Assembly: GCA_963701675.1 (NCBI GenBank)
Contig: OY969623.1
Location: 4,526,001 to 4,590,000, forward strand
DNA length: 64,000 nucleotides
Direction of reading: 5' to 3'
Source of the DNA: G963701675 sp963701675
GTDB taxonomy: Bacteria > Planctomycetota > Planctomycetia > Gemmatales > Gemmataceae
Positions within the stretch are counted from its first letter, which is position 1. Each line of letters begins with the position of its first letter. The notes under the pieces are model-generated. The model made no database searches. It saw only the letters and a list, made by a program, of their open reading frames with translations, and was not told the origin of the DNA. A program made the position numbers and the translations under genes. Positions 52,053 to 60,041 of this stretch are shown piece after piece.

Positions 52053-52490
52053 TCACAGCGCATTAATCATCTGTCGCCTGCGCCGGTACCAGCCATAGAC
52101 GCCCACCATCCCGGTTCCCACTAAAGCGGACAGTACCGTCGCCGGTTCGGGCGCCTGCGGCGGTGTGTTATTGTCGCCGGGTGGTGGTGGTGTGTCGTCA
52201 TCACGTGGCGGAGGCGGCGGATTCGATGGTGGATTGGGTGGAACCACAGGCGGCGGCCTCGGCGGACCCGTGTCGTTCCTTCCCGTCGGTGGTCGATTTC
52301 GCGACGGCGGTGTGTTCGGATAATTCGGCGGCAGAAAACCAACCAGGTAAGCAGCGCTTTCGGATGGAGTCGTGGCGGCAGTAATTTCTGCGGCGGGTGA
52401 TTCCGAGTTCTGAAGACACCATCCAATCGCCGCCGACGCTATGAGAAATGGAATGACATTTCCCCAGCGCGTAGGGACAGCGCGTCGCAT
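52053..52490 (-). CDS. PEP-CTERM sorting-signal protein, proline-rich
   Basis: ATG 52490 behind AGGAGGAGGG starts a 145-residue product. It has an N-terminal hydrophobic signal ('VIPFLIASAAIGWCL'), a long Pro/Asp/Asn-rich middle (about 55-115) and a C-terminal PEP-CTERM signal: 'APEPATVLSALVGTGMVGVY' followed by 'GWYRRRR'. Proteins with this tail are cut by exosortase and released or attached outside the cell, usually alongside exopolysaccharide genes. No exosortase is in the window. The longer start (52568) lacks a ribosome site. Confidence 0.8.
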   Translation of the reverse strand: MRRAVPTRWGNVIPFLIASAAIGWCLQNSESPAAEITAATTPSESAAYLVGFLPPNYPNTPPSRNRPPTGRNDTGPPRPPPVVPPNPPSNPPPPPRDDDTPPPPGDNNTPPQAPEPATVLSALVGTGMVGVYGWYRRRRQMINAL

Positions 52491-52843
52491 CGCCCTCCTC
52501 CTTTTCTCGGATCCGGCAGCGTCGCAATGCATGTTCCAAAGGGTGAAAGCGCAAAGACGCCGTTCCATGCCGGACCAGGCTTATAAGAAGCATGTGGCTT
52601 CCGGCATAGGTCAAGTTCCGCGCCGCAAGGTAAACGCGGAAAGATAGGAAGGATTTCCTGCCGCCATCCGGAGGACTTGACGGGTTGCGCAACCTTTAAC
52701 TCGTAAAGGTGCGTGAGCTGGCGACTTTCCCCTGGCTTCCGTTCGGTTCCCGTTCGGTCATAGTCCGAATCACATTCATAAGTGTCGCGCGCGATCTGAC
52801 TGCGGCGCCGGGTTGGGCTGCGTCAACAGGAAGGGGACAAGCG
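52491..52843. other. Divergent intergenic region with small dyad
   Basis: The spacer separates the PEP-CTERM gene and the BBP7-like gene and should contain both promoters. A perfect dyad ACCTTTA (52692-52698) / TAAAGGT (52704-52710) may be a regulator site or a small terminator. No supported ORF. Confidence 0.4.
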
Positions 52844-54346
52844 ATGAAGAAGTCATGGATAAAAGGATTAAGCATCTCGCTGGGTTGTTTGGCCGCGACC
52901 GCATCAGGACAAGAGCCGGAGCGCGCCGCCTTCGAAACGCTGCCGCCCGCGATTGTTCGCTCGTCAGCCGGCGTTCCGCTTGTCTCCCTGGGCAAGCCTC
53001 AGGCAGTTACCCTCGGCGCTTCGGTCGGCGCCCGGCCCTCCGCCGCGGACGAGTCGATCGCGCCAGTCTCGTTTCAATCCGCTGCTAACGAAGGCGGCGC
53101 TGAAGTAAGCCCCAAGGAGAAAACCCTTTGGGCAAGTAAGGCGCCCAGCCCCAATCACGAACTCGTTCCGACGGGATTCGCTTCGGATGCGTTCCCTGTC
53201 GCTCCGCCAATGAACATCGTAGCTCCTTATGCCCCGGGCGCGGTGCATGGCGGCGACGTCATGATGCCGCCGTGCTGTGAGCCATGCGGCGGTTTTGGGT
53301 TCTATGTCGGCGCCGAGTACCTTTTGTGGGGAATCAAAGACAGCAAGTTTCCGCCGCTGGTGACGACGAGCCCGCCGGAATCATTCGGAATTCTCGGGTT
53401 GCCAGGGACCGTCGTTCTTTTCGGCGGGGGTTCGCAGGACAACGACATTCGTTCGGGAGGTCGTTTCACGGTCGGCTTCGGACTACCGAAATTCGGACAA
53501 ACCGCTATCGAAACATCCTTCCTGTTTCTGAATGAACGCACGGTCCGGTTCGGAGCGGACTCGAATCAGTTTCCCGTTTTGGCCCGACCGTTCTTCAACT
53601 TGAACGAAGGCATCGAATTCTCGCAGATTACCGCCAGCCCCGGTGTCGCCAATGGCCGGATCGATGTGGCATCCTCGAGCCGACTTTGGGGCGGTGAAAT
53701 CAACTTGCGTCGACATCTATGGAACGGCCCGGCTTGGACGGTGGATTGGCTCATCGGCTTCCGCTACCTGGAGTTGAATGAAGGGCTGGACATCCGCGAA
53801 GACGTGGACGTGCTCGTCGGCGAATTTGCCGGCTCGCAATCGACCGTCTTCGACAGTTTTTCTACCCGCAACCGGTTCTACGGCGGGCAACTCGGTTTGG
53901 TCGGCCGTTGGGGCGCCGGACGATGGAACGTCGACCTTTGGACCAAGCTCGCCATGGGTAATACCAACCAACTCCTCGACGTCGTGGGCAATCAAGTGGT
54001 GGTTTCGCCGACAGGGACCGTGAGCAACTTCACCGGCGGCTTGCTCGCACTCGACAGCAACATTGGCCGTCACACCCGCAACGAATTCAGTCTCGTTCCC
54101 GAGGTCGGCATCAACGTCGGCTACAACATCGGTTGTCATTGGCGGCTGTCCGTCGGCTACAACTTGCTCTTCTGGAGCAATGTCCTCCGGCCGGGCGATC
54201 AAATCGACCGCGTCTTGGACGTCACCCGCATTCCGAACTTCGCCACCGGCTCCGCCCCGGCGCCTCAAGTCCGCCCCGTCGTCCCCTTCACCGACGCCGA
54301 CTTCTGGGCGCAAGGAGCGACTTTCGGGGTGGAGTGGCGTTGGTAG
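52844..54346 (+). CDS. BBP7-like outer-membrane beta-barrel protein
   Basis: ATG 52844 after AGGAAGGGG gives a 500-residue product with a signal peptide ('MKKSWIKGLSISLGCLAATA'). A linker ending in 'CCEPCGG' is followed by 'FYVGAEYLLWGIKDSKFPPL', the typical opening of the planctomycete BBP7 barrel. Alternating amphipathic strands continue to the end ('TVDWLIGFRYLELNEGLDIR', 'HWRLSVGYNLLFWSNVLRPG'). It probably sits in the outer membrane. The upstream extension of the frame lacks a signal peptide and is not used. Followed by a heptamer-built hairpin. Confidence 0.88.
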   Translation: MKKSWIKGLSISLGCLAATASGQEPERAAFETLPPAIVRSSAGVPLVSLGKPQAVTLGASVGARPSAADESIAPVSFQSAANEGGAEVSPKEKTLWASKAPSPNHELVPTGFASDAFPVAPPMNIVAPYAPGAVHGGDVMMPPCCEPCGGFGFYVGAEYLLWGIKDSKFPPLVTTSPPESFGILGLPGTVVLFGGGSQDNDIRSGGRFTVGFGLPKFGQTAIETSFLFLNERTVRFGADSNQFPVLARPFFNLNEGIEFSQITASPGVANGRIDVASSSRLWGGEINLRRHLWNGPAWTVDWLIGFRYLELNEGLDIREDVDVLVGEFAGSQSTVFDSFSTRNRFYGGQLGLVGRWGAGRWNVDLWTKLAMGNTNQLLDVVGNQVVVSPTGTVSNFTGGLLALDSNIGRHTRNEFSLVPEVGINVGYNIGCHWRLSVGYNLLFWSNVLRPGDQIDRVLDVTRIPNFATGSAPAPQVRPVVPFTDADFWAQGATFGVEWRW

Positions 54347-54351
54347 GAAAA

Positions 54352-54478
54352 AGAATTCAGAATTCAGAATTCAGAATAAATCCGCAAACGGGAACTGCCA
54401 AAGTCGACGCGATGCTCCATCGGAGCTCAACCCTTGTTTCTCCTGATTCTGAATTCTGAATTCTGAATTCTGAATTCT
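54352..54478. terminator. Hairpin from inverted (AGAATTC)n arrays with T-run
   Basis: AGAATTC units at 54352-54377 are answered by the reverse complement at 54446-54478, giving a perfect stem of at least 26 bp with a loop of about 70 bases, followed by CTCTTTTTG. The structure begins 5 bp after the BBP7-like stop and probably terminates it. Confidence 0.7.
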
Positions 54479-54541
54479 CTTTTTGCCTTTCGCGCTCAAA
54501 AATCGGTGGAAGCTTCGTCACGTCGCCGGTAATATTCCGGC

Positions 54542-55593
54542 ATGAGCAGTTTACCTTCGCTTACAGAAATCGGCCGGGCCATTAAGCAGCGCGATGCGTC
54601 GTATGACGGTGTGTTCTTCACCGCGGTGAAGACGACGGGTATATTTTGCCGACCGTCATGTCCCGCGCGGGAACCGCTTCCGAAGAACCGCACGTACTAT
54701 GCCACGGCGCGCGAGGCGCTCTTTGCAGGGTACCGGCCGTGTAAACGATGTCGGCCGCTGGAGACCAACGGCCAACCGCCGGCCTGGGTATCGCAACTAT
54801 TACTCACGGTCGATCGTGACCCTTCCGCCCGCATCGCTGACCGGGACTTACGAAAGCTGGACATCGATCCGGCGCGGCGCGGCGGTACTTCATCAAAAAC
54901 TACAACATGACCTTTCAGGCGTATTGCAGGGGGAGACGCATGGGTACTGCATTGCAACAAATCCGCAACGGCGCCGGGCTTGACGATGTGGCGTTGGGCA
55001 ACGGTTACGACTCACACAGCGGCTTTCGCGAAGCGTTCAAGAAGACGTTCGGCAAGGCGCCGGGAAAGAGCCGCGGCGACGATCACCTGGTTACGTCTTG
55101 GGTGGAGAGTCCCGTTGGACCGTTGGTTATCGCGGCCAAGCGAAATGCCGTCTGCTTGCTTGAGTTCTCCGACCGGCGAGCACTGGAGTCGCAGTTCGCC
55201 GTTATCCGCAAGCGGCATGAATGTGCCATTATCCCCGGCAGCAACGCTGCCATCGATCAACTCAAGCATGAACTGAAACTCTACTTCGCACGAAAGCTGA
55301 AGGAATTCAAGGCGCCGTTGGATTACCGGGGCAGCCCCTTTCAGGTGAAAGTTTGGGACTGGCTGCAACGAATTCCCTACGGCGAGACGCTATCATATGA
55401 AGAGCTGGCCCGCGTGGTCGGCTCACCCGGCGCCCAGCGGGCGGTCGGCCGGGCCAATGGGCAGAATCGGATCTCCATCGTGATTCCGTGTCACCGGGTC
55501 GTCAACAAAGGCGGCGCCCTCGGTGGCTACGGCGGCGGCCTGTGGCGAAAGCAGTATCTCCTCGACCTCGAACGCGGAAGCCTCCTGGCTTAA
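54542..55593 (+). pseudogene. ada: Ada: methylphosphotriester sensor/O6-alkylguanine transferase, frameshifted
   Basis: Ada repairs alkylated DNA and activates its own regulon. The N-terminal zinc domain has all four cysteines ('CRPSCPAREPLPKNRTYYAT', then 'YRPCKRCRP'). The AraC-type helix-turn-helix follows ('DLRKLDIDPAR' and, after the shift, 'RRYFIKNYNMTFQAYCRGRR'). The C-terminal transferase keeps the active Cys in 'VIPCHRVVNKGGALGGYGGG'. Frame 1 ends at TGA 54910 and the second frame carries on from about 54880. One base missing near 54878-54880 explains it. All functional residues survive on both sides, so an assembly error is quite possible. 3 bp upstream of pyrF. Confidence 0.88.
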
Positions 55594-55596
55594 CGG

Positions 55597-56527
55597 ATGA
55601 TGAAACACTTCGCGGATCGATTGACTGATGCAGTGCGCGCCAAACAAAATTCGCTCTGCGTCGGCCTCGATCCGCGCTTCCAATCCCTCCCCGTTCTCTT
55701 AATGTCTAAGCACTTCGGCGGCAGCTTGGAGGCAATGGCCAAAGCTTATGAAGAGTTTTGTCTGCGAGTGATCGACCTCGTGGCGCCGCTGGTGCCGATC
55801 GTGAAGCCGCAAGCCGCGTTTTTTGAATCGTGCGGCCCTGCCGGGTTCTCGGCGCTGCAACGCGTGCTTCAGTACGCACATGAAAAGGGGCTTATTACCA
55901 TCCTCGACGGCAAACGCAACGACATCGCATCGACGGCCGAGGCGTACGCCGATGCTGCGTTCGCGGGCACAACGATCGGCAGCACGTGCTATCCGGTTTG
56001 GGATGCCGATGCCCTCACCGTAACGCCCTATCTAGGCCGCGATGCCATCGAGCCGTTCCTGAAAAGTGCACGTGCCTCGTCGCGGGGCGTCTTCGTGTTG
56101 GTTCGCACGAGCAATCCCGGGGCCGGGCAGTTTCAGGACCTGCGCTGCGACGGCAAGCCTTTATACATGCACGTTGCCGAGGCGGTAGGATCATGGGCGG
56201 CTGAGCATCGCGGCAAAACAGGCTTCGGCGACGTCGGCGCCGTTGTTGGTGCAACGCACTCGCAGGAGTTGCGCGGTTCGTGAAGCTTTGCCCGACGTCT
56301 GGTTTTTGATCCCCGGTTACGGTGCGCAGGGCGCAGGCGCCGCCGACACCGCGGCCGGGTTTCGTGAGGATGGCTTGGGCGCCATCGTGAATGCATCGCG
56401 GAGCATCATCTCCGCCTTCGAACCCTGGAATGACACTTGGGAAGGGTGCATTGAACGGGCCACGGAGAGGTCCATCAAGGAACTCGCTGACGCCACACCG
56501 ATGGGCCGGCTTCGGAGTTCGGCGTGA
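55597..56527 (+). pseudogene. pyrF: Orotidine 5'-phosphate decarboxylase, frameshifted near its 3' end
   Basis: Last step of UMP synthesis. The long-type PyrF (about 310 residues) is recognised by 'CVGLDPRFQSLP', 'VKPQAAFFESCGPAGFSALQ', 'ITILDGKRNDIASTAEAYAD' (catalytic Asp-Lys-Asp), 'ALTVTPYLGRDAIEPFLK' and 'LVRTSNPGAGQFQDL'. The first frame stops at TGA 56281-56283 after 'GATHSQELRGS'. The phosphate-binding end 'ALPDVWFLIPGYGAQGAGAA' lies in the next frame and ends at TGA 56527. One extra base or two missing near 56274-56276 would restore 'QELR.VREALPD'. Possible sequencing error. Confidence 0.88.
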
Positions 56528-56828
56528 TTGCTTTTCAGATACAGCGGCCAGCAGCTGAACGTAAACTTGTTTCCAAGTCTTTACATATCGCTTCGTTTTC
56601 ATCCCTTGATACGTTGATCAGTCCTCGCGGTTGGTTACGTACCGCATTTTTTCATACGCTTCAACGAATTTTCCATTAAGAAGTTGCATCGACCTTTCCG
56701 ATGACGCAGATGTGGCGAAACAGGGCGGCACAAAAAGTGCATCCCCCGATGCAAACCATACGCCCACGGTGACAGCGAAGTCGCCGTGAACAAACCAACC
56801 ACAGCCAACGGAATGCGGGGCCGGAGCT
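56528..56828. other. Intergenic, nothing recognised
   Basis: About 300 bp between pyrF and a small ORF. A 77-codon frame on the minus strand (56618-56851) has no motif and overlaps the next gene's start, so it is not called. Confidence 0.4.
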
Positions 56829-57032
56829 ATGCGACACAGCAATGTTCGCACCCTGATCGACCGGGGCCGGAAAGCAGGGTTGAAGACGGCAGAGATTTAC
56901 AACGCCCTAACCACGCGTCGTCCGACAGCCGGTGATTACCTTCTCGGTGAGACGGACGGCAACGGTTTCATAGAGGTGTACGACTGCCACGGACAACGGA
57001 CTTATCGTCCCGGCACATTGAACACGACGTGA
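56829..57032 (+). CDS. Small conserved-looking hypothetical protein
   Basis: The 67-residue product ('MRHSNVRTLIDRGRKAGLKT', 'AEIYNALTTRRPTAGDYLLG', 'ETDGNGFIEVYDCHGQRTYR') has a helical N-terminus and a short beta end, GC-rich codon use like its neighbours, a GGAGCT ribosome site and a strong terminator just after. No family assigned. It is likely a real small protein. Confidence 0.6.
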   Translation: MRHSNVRTLIDRGRKAGLKTAEIYNALTTRRPTAGDYLLGETDGNGFIEVYDCHGQRTYRPGTLNTT

Positions 57033-57074
57033 CCTAATCGGAACGGAGCGAGAGAAGAAGGTAAGGGGTTTGGA

Positions 57075-57136
57075 GCATCGTGGCCAGGGACTTCTCCGTT
57101 TAACGACGGGGAATGTTCCTGGCCATGCCCTTTTTT
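57075..57136 (+). terminator. Rho-independent terminator
   Basis: TGGCCAGG (57081-57088) pairs with CCTGGCCA (57118-57125), extended by GCA/TGC at the base, and is followed by six T at 57131-57136. Ends transcription of the small gene at 56829. Confidence 0.85.
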
Positions 57137-57137
57137 G

Positions 57138-57169
57138 GAATTCAGAATTCAGAATTCAGAATTCAGAAT
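57138..57169. repeat. (AGAATTC)n heptamer array
   Basis: About 4.5 copies of the unit seen at 26166 and 54352, placed between the terminator and the stop of the convergent permease gene. Confidence 0.85.
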
Positions 57170-57943
57170 CTACACGTCGCGGCGTGAAAAGTAGATCAGT
57201 CCGAACAAGGCGAACACAAGCGAACCGGCGATGGACCAGCCCATCAGGCGGCCGAGCATCGAGAGATCGAATTGGCCGTGGAGTATGGCGGGTAGGTTGC
57301 GGAGAGCGTAATCGGGGGTCGGATAGCGCGACGGGAGAAGGGTCAGTGCGAGGCCGCTGCCGTAGAGAACGACCCAGAGCACAGCGACGGCCAGTACAGT
57401 GGAATTGACCACCGCGCTGACGGCGACGCCGCAAGTCGTCACCGCCACCAATAAGGTCACGACGGTCAGCAGCGCCACGCCGTAGCCGACAAGCGACACG
57501 TCTTCGTGCAACAGAAGTAGGCTACCCAAAAATGCGGTGAGGCCGAACACCATGAAGGTGCCGACGACGATCACCAGCCGGGCGTGCCATTTGCCCATGA
57601 AATACTGATATCGGCTGATGCCGCGACTCAACACCGAATCGGCGACGATGCCGCGCTCTGACGAGATGCTGCCGCACGCCAGGGCCACGACCAGCGCGAG
57701 ACTGCCGATCACGCTCCAACGCAATAGGTCGGCAATGAACATCGACGCCGGCTGCACGATGCCGGCTTCCCGGTCGACGCCGTAACGATAGAGCAGGTAG
57801 CCAATCAAACCCAAGAGTGATGACAGCACCCAGACGCGGTACACCCAGCCGTTCAAAGTCTGGCGGATGTCGGCTTGGAGGACGGCCCAATACGGCAGCC
57901 AACGATTGATCTTGGTGACTTTCGCCAGGGTTGGGACTTCCAT
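57170..57943 (-). CDS. ABC-2 type permease
   Basis: The 257-residue product has six hydrophobic segments ('VWVLSSLLGLIGYLLYRYG', 'VIGSLALVVALACGSISSER', 'VSLVGYGVALLTVVTLLVAV'). The 'GIVADSVLSRGISRYQYFMG' block is typical of ABC-2 permeases of the NosY/gliding type. The preceding gene encodes its ATPase (18 bp gap). Export substrate unknown. Confidence 0.82.
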   Translation of the reverse strand: MEVPTLAKVTKINRWLPYWAVLQADIRQTLNGWVYRVWVLSSLLGLIGYLLYRYGVDREAGIVQPASMFIADLLRWSVIGSLALVVALACGSISSERGIVADSVLSRGISRYQYFMGKWHARLVIVVGTFMVFGLTAFLGSLLLLHEDVSLVGYGVALLTVVTLLVAVTTCGVAVSAVVNSTVLAVAVLWVVLYGSGLALTLLPSRYPTPDYALRNLPAILHGQFDLSMLGRLMGWSIAGSLVFALFGLIYFSRRDV

Positions 57944-57961
57944 GACTTCCGATCTCCGCCG

Positions 57962-58966
57962 TTATGCCGCTTCACTGATCTGATAAGCCCGCGCGAAGCC
58001 GCGTGATTCTTCTTTTTCCACCAGATCCAAGAAGGCGTGTTCCGTCTGTTGGCCCAGACTTCGGATGCTTACGAGCGTCACCTTGTTGTCGGCGAGGGTC
58101 ATGAACACGTTGGCCAGCGCGGACGTGTTGGCCGATTCGTCGTTCAGCCGCAGCTCCAACCGCCGCTGGCGGACGGTAACGAGTTTGAAATCCGATAAGC
58201 CCTTGATTCCCTGGATCGACTTCGAAATCGCCTTCTGGTCGCCTTCCAGTTCGAGCTCGTAGTGATTGCGGCGCATGCGGCCCTTGAGGTCCTGGAGCGA
58301 TCCGGAAAAGATAAGCTGTCCGCGGCTCAGCACCGCGGCATGATTGCAGACCTCGTCGACATCTCCGAGGTTGTGGCTCGAAACGATCAGGGTTTTTTCC
58401 TTGCTCAGCGTCTTGATGAGTTCCAACATGCTTCGCCGAGCTTCGGGATCCAAACCGTGCGTCGGCTCGTCCCAGACCAGTAATTCAGGCTCGTTGATGA
58501 GGCTGGCCGCCACGGCAAGCCGGGCCGTCATGCCGTTGGAGAAACCGGCAATGCGTTCACCCGAGACGGCCAACAGATCGACCGCCCGAATGAGCGACGC
58601 CAGACGTGGCTTTCGCACATCGGCCGGCAATCCGAATAGCCGGGCCATGTAGTCAAGATAGGTGATCGGCGACATGCCGCTGGGAAACTGTGGATTCGTT
58701 GGAATGTAGCCGATGCGGCGACGAAGGTATGCGGCGTTCGGCGTCATGTATCGGCCAAACACCTTCACCCACCCGGCGCTCGGTCGATGCAGACCGAGGA
58801 CGAGGCGCAGAAAGGTCGTCTTACCGGCGCCGTTCGGACCAAGCAGTCCGAGTACGCAGCCTGGCTCGATTCGCAGGGTTACATCGTTAAGGGCAATCTG
58901 GCGGTTCTGGTAAATCTTGGTGAGCTTTTGCGTTTCGACCACCAGGTCGCCGGCATTGTCGGCCAC
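57962..58966 (-). CDS. ABC transporter ATP-binding protein with degenerate signature
   Basis: Walker A 'GPNGAGKTTF', Walker B 'LLVWDEPTHGLDPEA' and switch His 'IVSSHNLGDVDEV' are intact. The signature reads 'FSNGMTARLAV' instead of LSGGQ. The 334-residue length includes a C-terminal DUF4162-like extension. Forms an exporter with the permease that follows. Confidence 0.92.
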   Translation of the reverse strand: MADNAGDLVVETQKLTKIYQNRQIALNDVTLRIEPGCVLGLLGPNGAGKTTFLRLVLGLHRPSAGWVKVFGRYMTPNAAYLRRRIGYIPTNPQFPSGMSPITYLDYMARLFGLPADVRKPRLASLIRAVDLLAVSGERIAGFSNGMTARLAVAASLINEPELLVWDEPTHGLDPEARRSMLELIKTLSKEKTLIVSSHNLGDVDEVCNHAAVLSRGQLIFSGSLQDLKGRMRRNHYELELEGDQKAISKSIQGIKGLSDFKLVTVRQRRLELRLNDESANTSALANVFMTLADNKVTLVSIRSLGQQTEHAFLDLVEKEESRGFARAYQISEAA

Positions 58967-59068
58967 GAGAATCCTTCCTTGACCGAGACGCGGTCGGCGG
59001 GATTATACGTTAGAGGGATTATCGGTTCCTAGGCCAACCGGGGTTTCCATTTTGTTCGCCGACATCGC

Positions 59069-59755
59069 CTAGAGCCGTGCGGATTCCACTGCGGCACGAG
59101 CTCGCCGCCGCCTGGCCAGGAAGTACTCGATCACGATCGGCATCACGGAGATGAGAATGATGCCCACGATCACGATGTGGAAATTGCGTTTCACGATGGC
59201 CGCGTTGCCGAAGATGTATCCACCCGCCAGGAAAAGTGCCACCCATACGATGCCGCCGGTTACGTTGTAGATCGCGAAACGCCGGTAGGTCATCTGTGCG
59301 ATGCCGGCCACAAACGGTGCGAAGGTGCGAATGATGGGAACGAATCGGGCCAGCACGATCGTCTTGCCGCCGTATCTCTCATAAAACTCATGCGTGCGCA
59401 GCAGATGCTCTTTCTTGAAAAACCTCGAGCGGCCGGAGCCAAACACCTTGGGCCCGACATAGCTGCCGATGGCGTAGTTTACGGCGTCGCCAAGGATGGC
59501 GGCGACGATGAGCAGGCCGAGCAACCACGGCAAACTCAACGGCGATCCTTCGGATGCGGCCAATGCGCCGACGGCGAACAACAACGAATCGCCGGGAAGG
59601 AACGGCGTCACCACCAGCCCGGTTTCAGCGAAGATGATCAGGAAGAGGATCAGATACAGCCACGGTCCCAGCGATGCAGCAAGCCCGTTGAGCCAACCGT
59701 CGAGATCCAAAAAAATGCGTAAGCATTCTTGAACGAATTGCTGAACGAGTTCCAT
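59069..59755 (-). CDS. DedA/SNARE-associated family membrane protein
   Basis: ATG 59755 ('MELVQQFVQECLRIFLDLDG') gives 228 residues, the family's usual length; the longer frame adds 30 residues without motif. DedA features: 'LILFLIIFAETGLVVTPFLP', 'GDSLLFAVGALA', 'GDAVNYAIGSYVGPKVFG', 'FYERYGGKTIVLARFVPIIR', 'TFAPFVAGIAQMTYRRF'. DedA proteins are proposed lipid-carrier (undecaprenyl-phosphate) flippases in the inner membrane. Single gene. Confidence 0.95.
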   Translation of the reverse strand: MELVQQFVQECLRIFLDLDGWLNGLAASLGPWLYLILFLIIFAETGLVVTPFLPGDSLLFAVGALAASEGSPLSLPWLLGLLIVAAILGDAVNYAIGSYVGPKVFGSGRSRFFKKEHLLRTHEFYERYGGKTIVLARFVPIIRTFAPFVAGIAQMTYRRFAIYNVTGGIVWVALFLAGGYIFGNAAIVKRNFHIVIVGIILISVMPIVIEYFLARRRRARAAVESARL

Positions 59756-59942
59756 ATCTGGTTCCGTGGATAAGGCGGCGCGGGCGAGTTCGACCCCGCA
59801 CATTTCCTCATAGGGTAAAGGATCGGCCGTGGCAGGCAAGCCCAAGAAATCGGGACGAAACTAGTCTAGTTGTAGCGACACGGTGGGTTCCGAAGAATCC
59901 ACCCACCCTACAAATCTAGTGCAACGTCAACCTATCGTTTTC

Positions 59943-60014
59943 GGGTGGCACGCCCTGAGTCTTCGAAGGGCGTGGCTGGCCCCACGCCCTTCGAAGACTC
60001 AGGGCGTGCCACCC
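59943..60014. repeat. 72-bp palindrome GGGTGGCACGCCCTGAG, copy 2
   Basis: GGGTGGCACGCCCTGAGTCT opens the left arm (59943-59974), and 59984-60014 is its reverse complement. Nearly identical to 51959-52031. It lies between hutH and dedA, just after the hutH stop. Confidence 0.9.
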
Positions 60015-60041
60015 AACCGAAAAGTAGTCGTTGACGCACCA

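Noticed and set aside
56618..56851. Minus-strand 77-codon ORF
   Set aside because: No motif, and it overlaps the start of the better-supported small gene at 56829.
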